Shown here one piece after another: positions 51,743 to 60,160 of a stretch of 64,000 nt of DNA. The stretch comes from Symbiodinium natans (lineage: Eukaryota > Sar > Dinophyceae > Suessiales > Symbiodiniaceae). A model generated the notes under the pieces. The model was not told the DNA's origin. It worked only from the letters and a program-made list of their open reading frames with translations, and ran no database searches. Positions within the stretch are counted from its first letter, which is position 1; each line of letters begins with the position of its first letter. The stretch spans positions 1 through 64,000 of the forward strand of contig CAJNDS010000529.1 in NCBI GenBank assembly GCA_905221605.1, given 5' to 3'. The position numbers and the translations under genes were made by a program.

Positions 51743-51808
51743 AGGGCCCGCGCCCGAGATCAACTTCCAGTTTTGGAAGGTGTTTATTCCGACTGCATGC
51801 GTCAGACG
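51743..51808 (+). CDS. exon, long gene
   Basis: After ACTGACAG, reads GPAPEINFQFWKVFIPTACV then R, ending ACG|GTGTTTAGGG. Confidence 0.7.
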
Positions 51809-51954
51809 GTGTTTAGGGTTTTGGTAGGGTTTAGGGTTTAGGGTTTGGGGTTTAGGGTTTCGGGTTTAGGGGAAATACTAGCAACCCCCCTCCCCCTCCT
51901 TAGAATCATCTATCCTGTGTGTGCGGTACCCTATGGAAAGTATGTTCTTTACAG

Positions 51955-51995
51955 GGCTTCGCTGTTCCGGACCTCAACCGGGAATCCCTTGAATG
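51955..51995 (+). CDS. exon, long gene (GC donor suspected)
   Basis: After TTTACAG, phase gives ASLFRTSTGNPLN before GCCTAAACCC. The frame GFAVPDLNRESLE is also open. Confidence 0.5.
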
Positions 51996-52108
51996 CCTAA
52001 ACCCCCCACCCCAAACCCTAAAGGCAAAACCCTAAACTAAACCCTTAAACTTTATACAGTCCTAACTCCCCGAACTCCCCCTGAACCCTCTCTTTCCTAG
52101 ACTCTAAG

Positions 52109-52231
52109 GGAAGTTACATGGTCCCTTACTTTGCGTCCTTATCTGGGGATCCCTTATATGCCCTGATATGCCCTACAACACCCATAACTCAGAACCCTTC
52201 AAGGAAGGTATTAAGGGACCATGTAACTTCC
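52109..52231 (+). mobile_element. introner-like inverted-repeat element (family G)
   Basis: GGAAGTTACATGGTCCCTTA and TAAGGGACCATGTAACTTCC are perfect 20-bp terminal inverted repeats. Confidence 0.85.
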
Positions 52232-52365
52232 GTTAGATGAAGCCCTCAATCCTTCAACCCGCACTCCCTCTTAAACCCTCAACTCAAGCCAAAAACCTAG
52301 GGGTTCAGAGCGTAGGGTTCCGAGCAATCTGCGGCCAAAAATGAAGTGGAAGCTCTCACATACAG

Positions 52366-52416
52366 AAGCCCATGAGCTCGTTTGCTCGGTTGAAGAACCT
52401 GATCTCTGAGCCCTAC
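52366..52416 (+). CDS. exon, long gene
   Basis: After CATACAG, reads KPMSSFARLKNLISEPY; a GC donor before ACTAAATTTAGGG would keep phase. Confidence 0.55.
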
Positions 52417-52435
52417 GCACTAAATTTAGGGTTTT

Positions 52436-52640
52436 TGGGTTTGGGGTTTTAGGGTTTTAGGGTTTTAGGGTTTTAGGGTTTTAGGGTTTCAGGGTTTCAG
52501 GGTTTTAGGGTTTTAGGGTTTTAGGGTTTTAGGGTTTTAGGGTTTTAGGGTTTTAGGGTTTTAGGGTTTTAAGGTTTTAGGATTTTAGGGTTTTAGGGCT
52601 TTAGGGCTTTAGGATTTTAGGGTTTTTAGGGGTTTAGGGG
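52436..52640 (+). repeat. TTTTAGGG variant array
   Basis: About 22 eight-base TTTTAGGG units (a Chlamydomonas-like telomere unit), with two TTTCAGGG; locally expanded within an intron. Confidence 0.9.
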
Positions 52641-52719
52641 TTTAGGCGTTTAGGGGTTTAAGGTTTACGGTTTAGGGTTTAGGGTTTAGACCCTGCAACC
52701 TCAAACCCTTTGCCCTGAG

Positions 52720-52794
52720 AGCCGAACGCGGCAAGCAAACGAGGCCCCTGTCATCGTGAACATGGCAGCGGAGGAGGCAGCGCCGACTTGGATT
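52720..52794 (+). CDS. exon, long gene
   Basis: After CCCTGAG, reads SRTRQANEAPVIVNMAAEEA then APTWI, 25 codons, ending ATT|GTCAAC. Confidence 0.65.
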
Positions 52795-53337
52795 GTCAAC
52801 CCTAAACCCTAAACCCTAAACCCTAAACCCTAAACCTCATAGAGCCTTGCAAAAGGGTGCTGCAGCTGATGTTGGTATCCACCCGAAATACGGCCCAAAC
52901 GCACCCTCTGCAAAACTTCATTCACCCTGAACCCCCTAAACCCTGAACCCTGAACCCTAAACCCTAAACCCAACCCTAAACCCTTCAAAATCCTAAGCCT
53001 ATGCCCTGAACGAAAAACAATCCCCACGCCTCCCCCCCCCCCCCAATGTGGTCATAAAGAACTGACTGTATCAGGGTCTATAGGGTTTCAGGTTTTAGAG
53101 GGTTTTGGGGTTCTTATAGGGGTGTAAGTTTTTGGGCTTAGGATTCAGTTTGTAGGGTTTATAGGGTTTATAGGGTTTGTAGGCCATTTGGTCGGGATTG
53201 GTCTCCTGCTGGTTTTCCGTCAACCAGCGAATGCTCTGGATAGGGTTTAGGGTTTAGGGTTTAGGGTTCAGGGTTTAGGGTTTAGGGTTCGGGGTTCAGG
53301 GTTCGGGGTTCAGGGTTCGGGGCTCAGGGTTTTGCAA

Positions 53338-53566
53338 GATTGCGTCAACCAGTCCGCTTGCACTACAAAACCCAGTGTGGTCCTGCAGGCGAGACCATCA
53401 CTCCTCACCTGCAGTGGGGACTGCGGCGCTACGCGCAATCTTTTCAGCCATGCAGCGTGCTACTCGACATCAACAGGAGAGACTAAACTCCTGGAAATGC
53501 AACCACTGCAAGCAACAAGTTAAGACGACAGCCAACTTCTGCCCTCAGTGTGGAAGTCATTGGCAG
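53338..53566 (+). CDS. exon with zinc ribbon, long gene (76 codons)
   Basis: After TTTGCAAG, reads IASTSPLALQNPVWSCRRDH, then TAALRAIFSAMQRATRHQQE and WKCNHCKQQVKTTANFCPQC GSHWQ, ending CAG|GTTGGC. Four cysteines in C-x2-C-x10-C-x2-C flanked by Trp form a zinc ribbon of a type common in dinoflagellate predicted proteins. In phase with both neighbours. Confidence 0.75.
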
Positions 53567-53607
53567 GTTGGCCTGAGTCTTTCGCAGCAGGCGGCCTAAA
53601 CCACCAG

Positions 53608-53660
53608 GACGTAGCCTGTTCCCTGGAGACAACAACGGTCGGCTTCTCCTCGCACGCCAG
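53608..53660 (+). CDS. exon, long gene (GC donor suspected)
   Basis: After ACCACCAG, reads RSLFPGDNNGRLLLARQ in phase, ending CAG|GCCCTTAGGG. Confidence 0.55.
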
Positions 53661-53696
53661 GCCCTTAGGGCCAAGGGCAAACCTAAACCCTACACC

Positions 53697-53762
53697 CTAA
53701 AGCCTCAAGCCTCAAGCCTAAAGCCTAAAGCCTAAAGCCTAGAGCCTAAAGCCTAAAGCCTC
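53697..53762 (-). repeat. AAGCCT(C/A) array (TTTAGGC type)
   Basis: About nine AAGCCTA units, the reverse complement of the TTTAGGC variant. Confidence 0.8.
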
Positions 53763-53829
53763 AGGGACCTGGACCCTAGACTTCGGTGGGGTTCGGGGCA
53801 TCTCGCGTTTAGGCCTTTGTTTGGGTGTA

Positions 53830-53846
53830 CCCCCCCCCTTCCCCCG

Positions 53847-53888
<42 letters not shown>
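53830..53888. repeat. poly-C tract
   Basis: C runs up to about 40 bases. Confidence 0.85.
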
Positions 53889-53890
<2 letters not shown>

Positions 53891-54136
53891 ACCCCGCCCC
53901 CCTTTTCCCCCCCTTTTCGGGTTTAGGGGCCTTCCGGTCGATCGTACTGTGCACCTGGCCCCCGCCCCCCCTAGTGTTGGGGTTTAGGTTTCGGGTTTCA
54001 TGGAACGCGAGATCATTTTTAGGGTACCCAACAGCGACAGGCTGGCCTCCCGGTTTACCGTCCAAGACTAGCACCCCCTAGACCCTAAACCTAGGCCCCA
54101 GTCTAGGTCACTCGGAGACCTGGCGCGCTCCCTGAG

Positions 54137-54190
54137 GATCAGATACTTCTGGACAAGGAGAAGTTGCCGGAAGACACCCGCATCATCAAG
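54137..54190 (+). CDS. exon, long gene
   Basis: After CCCTGAG, reads DQILLDKEKLPEDTRIIK, 18 codons, ending CAAG|GTGCCT. Confidence 0.65.
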
Positions 54191-54213
54191 GTGCCTCAAG
54201 GAATGGGTTTGGG

Positions 54214-54265
54214 GTTAGGCTTTAGGCTTTAGGCTTTAGGCTTTAGGCTTTAGGCTTTAGGCTTT
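54214..54265 (+). repeat. TTTAGGC array
   Basis: Seven units of the same variant as at 38853-39008. Confidence 0.85.
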
Positions 54266-54737
54266 GGGGTTCAGGGTTCAGGGTTTAGGGTTTAGGGTTT
54301 AGGGCTTAGGGTTTAGGGCTTAGGGCTTAGGGTTTAGGGTTTAGGGTTTAGGGTATAGGGTATAGAGTATTTAGGGTGAGGGTTTCGGGTTCAGGGTTCA
54401 GGGTATAGGGTTTATAGGTATCCGTGTATGCACGTGGGGAGCGCGCCTTTTCTTTATATTTGGGGGCGCGCTCTCTATTGCGCACTCGCGCAGCAGAGTA
54501 CCCCCACCCCACCCGGTTTTCTGGTGTAGGGCGGGGCTTTGTTGGGTTTCTGGAATTTGCAAGGTTCTAGGCCAGGCCTTTGCTTGAACATGTCCCAAGA
54601 ATCCCAGCAAAGTGTTTGTGTCCCAGACATGACCCGACAAAAGGTTTCAGGGTTTAGGGTTTAGGATTTAGGGTTTAGGGTTTAGGGTTAGGGTTTAGGG
54701 TTTAGGGTTTAAGTGGAGGGTGTCAAGAATGTCCCAG

Positions 54738-54764
54738 GGGTGTCCACAAAGTTCTCGATGCAAG
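54738..54764 (+). CDS. exon, long gene (9 codons)
   Basis: After TGTCCCAG, reads GCPQSSRCK, ending CAAG|GTGGGG, phase 0-0. Confidence 0.45.
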
Positions 54765-55030
54765 GTGGGGGAGGGCGCCCAGAGTAAAACGTGTCAAGCC
54801 CTAAACCCTAAACCCTAAACCCTAAACCCTAAACCCTAAACCCTTTATATATATATATATATAACCCTATAAACCCTAAACCCTAAATGAACCCTAGCTG
54901 GTTGTGGAACATTGTGAGGATCATTGAACATCCAGCCTGTCCTTGCATAACCCCTCCATGGGCCCTGGGGTTTAGGGTTTTGGGGTTTGGGGTTTGGGGC
55001 TTGGGGAATTACAGTGGCCAGCGAGAGCAG

Positions 55031-55153
55031 AAGCATTTGTTTGCCTTGTTCCCCTTTCCCTGCTACACCACAGCTTCCTGGCGGCACTGTGATGCATATG
55101 CACTTGCGGCGCGAAAAGCACAACTTCAGAGACCTCTGCGGCTCCATATGGGG
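55031..55153 (+). CDS. exon, long gene (41 codons)
   Basis: After GAGAGCAG, reads KHLFALFPFPCYTTASWRHC then DAYALAARKAQLQRPLRLHM G, phase 0-0. Ends exactly where introner 55154-55256 starts. Confidence 0.7.
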
Positions 55154-55256
55154 GTTTCCGAAAATAGGGGTACCCTTTTGGGGCGTCCCTTTAAGGGGGT
55201 CTATACTATTTGGGGTATAAAAGGGGTACCCCTATTTTGGGAAATGCCCGTATCAG
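55154..55256 (+). mobile_element. complete introner, family B: the whole intron is the element
   Basis: GTTTCCGAAAATAGGGGTAC at the left and GTACCCCTATTTTGGGAAAT followed by GCCCGTATCAG at the right. The inverted repeats span nearly the whole intron, GT and AG lie at its ends, and exons on both sides join in phase. Confidence 0.8.
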
Positions 55257-55278
55257 ACTTCGGGCAAGTGGCTGCACA
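55257..55278 (+). CDS. exon, long gene (22 nt)
   Basis: After CGTATCAG, reads TSGKWLH, ending CACA|GTAAAT; joins 55305 in phase. Confidence 0.6.
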
Positions 55279-55304
55279 GTAAATAGAGACAAGGCGGGCT
55301 GCAG

Positions 55305-55364
55305 ACGACGAAAGAGCCAGAACCGTGACGGAGCCGGCTGCTGGTGCAAGCAGCAAGCAGATGG
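55305..55364 (+). CDS. exon, long gene
   Basis: After GGCTGCAG, reads DERARTVTEPAAGASSKQM, ending ATGG|GTATAG. The intron between 55279 and 55304 would be only 26 nt, so these two may instead be one exon with an indel. Confidence 0.5.
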
Positions 55365-55477
55365 GTATAGGGGGGGTCTAGGGGGGTATAGGGGGGGTAT
55401 CGGCGGGGGCTATGGGGGGGGGGGGGGGTTATAGGAGTGCAAAGTGTCCACTCATTGTTGCTCAGATGTATCTTTAG

Positions 55478-55538
55478 AGCCACGTGGCCGTGACGGGCAT
55501 CAGCCCGATCCAAGCCGACACAGACTCCCCTCCACCTG
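55478..55538 (+). CDS. exon, long gene
   Basis: After ATCTTTAG, reads PRGRDGHQPDPSRHRLPST, ending CCTG|GTCATT. Confidence 0.5.
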
Positions 55539-55906
55539 GTCATTTGGCACCATTGAACCCTACAGCTGCACTTTAAGGGTTTAGGGTTTAGGGTTTAGGG
55601 TTGAAGCCTGAATACCCAGAAGCCCTCATGTAGGCTCAAGGAGCTCTATAGATTACCCATAGGTTTCGGGCTTCAGGGCATATAGGCTTAAAGGCTTGAA
55701 ACCCAAAGCCCCTAGACCCATCGACGCCTTAAACCCTAAACCCGAAACTACTAAACCCAAAACCTTGCACTACTAAACCCTGAACCCTAAACCCTAAACC
55801 CTCAACCCTCAACCCTGAACCCTGAAACCTGAACCCTGAACCCTGAACCCTGAACCCTGAACCCTAAACCCTAAACCCTAAACCCTAAACCCTATGGCCG
55901 GCCCAG

Positions 55907-55977
55907 GTGGACTTCAAGATGCTCAGAAAGGATGAGGCACTGGAGGCCAAAGGAGAGCCAGGAGCTGAGATGTCAGG
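55907..55977 (+). CDS. exon, long gene
   Basis: After CGGCCCAG, reads VDFKMLRKDEALEAKGEPGA then EMS, ending before GTTTAGGG. Joins 56052 in phase. Confidence 0.65.
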
Positions 55978-56051
55978 GTTTAGGGTTTAGGGCTGAGACC
56001 ACCCTAAACCCTAAACCCTAAACCCTAAACCCTAAACCCTAAACCCCCCAG

Positions 56052-56105
56052 GTATGACGCAACTGAATATACACCCCCACTGAGTCCCAAAAACGTTCTC
56101 GGGGC
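56052..56105 (+). CDS. exon, long gene
   Basis: After CCCCCCAG, reads YDATEYTPPLSPKNVLG, ending GGGC|GTAGCT. Confidence 0.65.
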
Positions 56106-56210
56106 GTAGCTGTCACTGCTGCATCCGAATCCCTAAACCCTCAACCCTGAGCCCTAAGCCTTAAACCCGAAGCCCTAATTAAGCCCTAAGCCTTAAACCC
56201 TACTTTGCAG

Positions 56211-56301
56211 CCACGAATTGCACGGCATGTGTCCTCCCGGAACGTTCGGCTTTGGGGCCCCAAGAAAAGAAGAGGCCAATCTGGCAGGCCCTTTCTCTAG
56301 A
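56211..56301 (+). CDS. exon, long gene
   Basis: After CTTTGCAG, reads HELHGMCPPGTFGFGAPRKE then EANLAGPFSR, ending AGA|GTTTGAG. In phase with 56105 and 56542. Confidence 0.6.
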
Positions 56302-56541
56302 GTTTGAGATTAGGGTGTGCAGGGTTTCCGCAACCTCAAACCTCCAAACCAAAGCCTCATAGGATTCTACGTGTTTTCTATAGGGTGTATGAAAGAGGTT
56401 TTCTATAGGGTTTATATAGGGTTTTTTTGTAGGGTTCATGTCGGGTTTCTTTCGGGTTTTTTTATAGGATTTACATATAGGGTTTCATATAGGGTTTCAT
56501 AGGCTTAGGGGGTTCCCAGGTTGCTACGTTGGATGTTGCAG

Positions 56542-56585
56542 ACCCGCTGCATGACAGTGGAGGCACCGTCTGCAGGGCTTACCAG
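56542..56585 (+). CDS. exon, long gene
   Basis: After ATGTTGCAG, reads TRCMTVEAPSAGLT, ending CCAG|GTGATC. CCAGGTGATCAGG(A/G)TTTTAACCCC is duplicated just downstream. Confidence 0.5.
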
Positions 56586-57020
56586 GTGATCAGGATTTTA
56601 ACCCCTTAACCAGGTGATCAGGGTTTTAACCCCTAAACCCTAAACCCTAAACCCTCAACCCTAAACCCTCAACCCTAAACCCTAAACCCTACACCCATCT
56701 TCGGTGTTTTAGGGTTCAGGCTGTAGGGTTTCAGTGTCAAGGGTTTGAGCTAGGGGCCCCAAAACCACAGAACTAGAAGGATCCTACCATTGGGTAGAAG
56801 GGCCCCGATAAGGGGGGGGGGGGGGATTCTGAAAAGCCCAGTTTGTAGAATCCTTATGTTTGCGCGGTTTTTCGGGCACTATCGAGGTTCAACAGCCAAG
56901 CGCTCCCCGCACTCCTAATTGGAGCTTCAGAGGGTTTTAGATGTTTTTAGGCGCCAAGGGGTTGAAGGGTTTAAGGTTTCTTGGGGGGGTTTTTCGGGGT
57001 CGAGGGTTTATGCGGCTTAG

Positions 57021-57076
57021 GGGCCACCAGCACCAGTGACGGTGACGCAACAGGTCATGATTGATGTCAACTTGGC
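57021..57076 (+). CDS. possible exon
   Basis: After GCGGCTTAG, reads GPPAPVTVTQQVMIDVNL, ending GGC|GTTGTA. Confidence 0.4.
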
Positions 57077-57337
57077 GTTGTAGGGCCTTGTAGGGTGTAT
57101 TCGGGTTGATGAGGGTTTAGGGGTTTAGGGGTTTTGTTTAATAAGGGGTTTAGGGGTTTAGGGATTTAGGGGTTTAGGGATTTAGGGGTTTAAGGGTTTA
57201 GGGGTTCAGGGTTAGGACTTCCTTTGCGTGGTTCTCTGAACTCCAAACCCTGCAATTTCGCAAGAGGTTAAAGCCCGCGACCGGTGCAAAACCTCAAGCT
57301 CTGCCAACCCTAAACCCTAAACCCTAAACCCTTGCAG

Positions 57338-57403
57338 GAGCTTCTGGACTTTAAAGGCTTGGAGGAGGAGGAGGTCCTCTTCACCTTGTGGGATCTCGGG
57401 GCT
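57338..57403 (+). CDS. exon, long gene
   Basis: After CCCTTGCAG, reads ELLDFKGLEEEEVLFTLWDL then GA, 22 codons, ending GCT|GTGCCA. Confidence 0.65.
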
Positions 57404-57446
57404 GTGCCAAAACCCAAAACCCTAATCCCTAAACCCTAAACCCTAG

Positions 57447-57509
57447 GTCAGCTTATGTTCATGATGACTTCGGTAGTTTCGACTTCGACTTGCTTGCCAA
57501 CATATTAGG
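57447..57509 (+). CDS. exon, long gene
   Basis: After ACCCTAG, reads SAYVHDDFGSFDFDLLANIL, ending before GTTTAGGG. Its last 21 bases recur at 57555-57575. Confidence 0.6.
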
Positions 57510-57554
57510 GTTTAGGGTTTAGGGCTTAGGGCTTTAGGGTAGCCATCCTTGTAT

Positions 57555-57589
57555 TTCGACTTGCTTGCTCACATAGTTGATGATCAGGC
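57555..57589 (+). CDS. duplicated exon end downstream of array
   Basis: TTCGACTTGCTTGCTCACATAGTTGATGATCAG reads FDLLAHIVDDQ in the frame of 57447-57509. It may be the true continuation of that exon after array insertion. Confidence 0.4.
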
Positions 57590-58246
57590 TAGGGGTTGGA
57601 TGGCTTCATGTGGTTGAGCTACACGGCTTTTTATGGGGGGGGGGGGGGTTCCGAAAATTTAGGGGTACTTCCTTGGGGTCCTTATGAAAGGAAATCCTAC
57701 CATTCTGGGATAGTTGAGAAAGTAGGTTGTTCCACCTTTGTCGACTGGAGGCGCCCTGCTGAATTCCAAAGGATATCCTTAAAGTATGCTGAGTGCAGAT
57801 AGGAAAGCTCGGGCTTGTGTTCTTGGTTGGTGGAGAGAGGCGCATCTTCACAGATAAGCATGAGACACGGAGCCGTAAACTCCTAATCTCGAAGCCTAAA
57901 CCCATCCGAAGCCCTCAACCCGAAACCCTAAGCCCTAAACCCCATACTCTGGGGTTCCAGGTATGGCCCCGTAACTTGGGTCCCCTGTTAAAACCCCCAT
58001 ATATGAACTGTACATAATAATTGCCCAACACCCTAAGCCCTAAACCCTAAACCCTAAACCCTAAACCCTAAACCCTAAACCCTAAACCCCATACTGCGGA
58101 TCCCTACAAACAACGGCGAGGGGCCATACGCAGCGCCCATGGTTCCAACCCTAGAAGACCAACCCTGCAATCCGCACACTGCATTTCGACCTCCTGGAGT
58201 AGGGTTTAGGGAAAAGGGGTTTAGGGTTTAGGGCCCCAGAATTACA

Positions 58247-58357
58247 GGGTTCTTAAGGGATGGGGGGGGTTCAAGGGGGGCGTGTAACCCAAGCTTCCCT
58301 AATACTCCCTACTGCTCCCCAGGTACCTACGCCCCATGAAGCCCTCCCTTACGAACC
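58247..58357 (+). mobile_element. introner-like inverted-repeat element (family E)
   Basis: GGGTTCTTAAGGGATGGGGG / CCCTCCCTTACGAACC ends, with interior GTAACCCAAGCTTCCCTAAT. Confidence 0.7.
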
Positions 58358-58459
58358 CTAAGCACAAAGCTCTAAAGCCTAAACCCTACGCCCTACGCCC
58401 GAACTCCCTAAGCCGGCATGGCCAGATCCCCAAATTCGCACCCTGTAACTCAGAACTTG

Positions 58460-58575
58460 CAGGTTTAGGCCCTCTTATATGGGGTTTAGGGGTAGGCAGG
58501 CCCTTAACAGGGAGTAGAATAGGAGGTACTCTAGTTCCCTATTATGGACTGTTAGTATAAGGGGGAACATCCCAA
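58460..58575 (+). mobile_element. introner-like element (family C), left end degenerate
   Basis: Right end GGACTGTTAGTATAAGGGGG AACATCCCAA matches 48451-48552 closely; the left end is overwritten by a TTTAGGG-like unit. Confidence 0.6.
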
Positions 58576-58624
58576 AACCCTAAACCCTAAACCCTAGACC
58601 CCAAAGCCCATATCCCCAAATCAG

Positions 58625-58689
58625 GCGACCTCCTACCGACTCCACAAGACCCAGCCTTCGCCCGACACGCTGGTGTTTGAAGAGGCCCG
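58625..58689 (+). CDS. exon, long gene
   Basis: After CAAATCAG, reads ATSYRLHKTQPSPDTLVFEE then A, ending CCCG|GTTAGC. Confidence 0.65.
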
Positions 58690-58856
58690 GTTAGCCATGG
58701 CCTTTTTTGTGTTTTTTTGTTTTTTTTTGGGGTTTGGGGCTTAGGGCTTTTAGTGTTTTGGTTTTTGTTTGTGGGTTTTTGTGGGTTTTGTGGTTTTGGT
58801 TTGTTTTTGAGTTTTTGGGTTTTAGGGTTTATAGGGTTCGTTCAGGGTCACCTCAG

Positions 58857-58875
58857 GCTGGCAAACAGCAACTTG
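58857..58875 (+). CDS. exon, long gene (19 nt)
   Basis: After ACCTCAG, reads LANSNL, ending TTG|GTTTGGGG; restores phase between 58689 and 58954. Confidence 0.4.
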
Positions 58876-58953
58876 GTTTGGGGTTTAGGGTTTGGGGTTG
58901 GAGTTAAGGGTCTGGGGGAGCTCACAAGCCTAAAGCCCTTTTGTGTGATGCAG

Positions 58954-59027
58954 CCTGAGAGTGCCAGAACCGTGGTGATGGCGGCGATGGCGGCTGGAAA
59001 AAAAAGTGCCTTGGCAAGCCGGTCAGG
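58954..59027 (+). CDS. exon, long gene
   Basis: After GTGATGCAG, reads PESARTVVMAAMAAGKKSAL then ASRS; the only open frame. Confidence 0.7.
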
Positions 59028-59142
59028 GTTTGTAATACAGGGGTGAGGGAAGAATTGCTACTAGTATCCCAAAAAAAACTGCAATAACCCCCAAAGCCCT
59101 ATCCTAATGCTTAAGGCTCCAATATTCGAGCAAAAGTTGGGA

Positions 59143-59239
59143 GTTTCCGAAACTAGAGGTACCCTTATGGGGGTCCCTTTGAGGGATTCTGTTCTATTTG
59201 GGGTATAGAAGGGGTACCTCTACTTTGGGAAATATCCAG
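59143..59239 (+). mobile_element. introner family B copy (GT...AG)
   Basis: GTTTCCGAAACTAGAGGTAC ... GTACCTCTACTTTGGGAAAT ATCCAG. Same architecture as 55154-55256. Confidence 0.75.
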
Positions 59240-59284
59240 TTCGACCCTACACCCGAAGCGCCGCGTTCTTTCCACCTGGGCAAG

Positions 59285-59329
59285 GCCAGTGTTCATGAGC
59301 GCGAATCTGAATGTCCCAAATCAAAAAAG
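59285..59329 (+). CDS. exon, long gene (GC donor suspected)
   Basis: After GGGCAAG, reads PVFMSANLNVPNQK in phase, ending AAAG|GCCTAAACCC. Confidence 0.5.
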
Positions 59330-59384
59330 GCCTAAACCCTAAACCCTAAACCCGCTGGTTTTAGGTTTCGGGTTGAGTGCCTAG

Positions 59385-59410
59385 GGTGCGAGACAAGTCC
59401 GAACAGCTGG
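59385..59410 (+). CDS. possible small exon (GC donor)
   Basis: After GTGCCTAG, reads VRDKSEQL in phase with 59329, ending CTGG|GCTTGG. Confidence 0.4.
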
Positions 59411-59456
59411 GCTTGGGGTTTCGTGTCTTGCTTCTTTCCACTGACGAGTTTCACAG

Positions 59457-59560
59457 GGATGGGCTTCCATCTTCGAAAACTTTGAACCAACGAGCTACCG
59501 GATGCAAGATGGATCTATGGTTGCAACAAAGTTGTATAATTACTCATTTCGGCATCCTGA
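59457..59560 (+). CDS. exon, long gene
   Basis: After GTTTCACAG, reads GWASIFENFEPTSYRMQDGS then MVATKLYNYSFRHP, ending CTGA|GTTAGG. Very protein-like, though phase to neighbours is unsettled. Confidence 0.65.
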
Positions 59561-59578
59561 GTTAGGAGCTTGATACAG

Positions 59579-59619
59579 CAGCCCGGACAGACAAGCCGAC
59601 CGTGGGTGACGAAGCTTCG
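59579..59619 (+). CDS. exon, long gene
   Basis: After TTGATACAG, reads ARTDKPTVGDEAS, ending TCG|GTTTACGG; joins 59902 in phase. Confidence 0.55.
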
Positions 59620-59673
59620 GTTTACGGGCTTAGGGGTTAGGGCAGAGGCAAAATCTGAGTTCAACTCATCTAG

Positions 59674-59780
59674 GACCCAGAGTAGGCCCGCATTCCCTGT
59701 TTTTAGGGTACAGGTCCCCTGCTAGGCCCCTTTTAACCAACAGGGGCGGCCTGTTTATTCTAAGGTTACTCTTGGGTCTT
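59674..59780 (+). mobile_element. introner family A copy
   Basis: GGACCCAGAGTAGGCCCGCA at the left, GGTTACTCTTGGGTCTTG at the right. Confidence 0.65.
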
Positions 59781-59901
59781 GTTCTTTCCAGACCTTCTAC
59801 AAGGAGGGGCCCCCTTACTGTACTATCTGTACTTAAGGGCCCTAGAACCCAATTTAGGGCTCTTATAACTCTACTTCTAACTAGGGGGCCCCTCCTTGCA
59901 G

Positions 59902-60031
59902 GGGACTTCGCTCGTAGCAGCAAGGCTTGCTGAGTTCGGTGGCTCGCAGCGGAAGTTTGTGAAGGACGCGGAACTACGCCGAAGCTCAGAACAGAGCAGA
60001 AAACTCCAAACTTGGGCTTCGGGCTTCGGGG
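59902..60031 (+). CDS. exon, long gene (3' end approximate)
   Basis: After CCTTGCAG, reads GTSLVAARLAEFGGSQRKFV then KDAELRRSSEQSRKLQTW. Donor probably a GC before CCTAAACC. Confidence 0.6.
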
Positions 60032-60160
60032 GCCCTAAACCCTAGGCCCTAAACCCTAAACCCTAAACCCTAAACTCTGGAGGCTTGGGTGTAGGGTTTG
60101 GACTTAAGGCCCTAGGGATTGAGGTTTTCGTTTACCTGTGGCTGCGAGGCATGACGGCAG

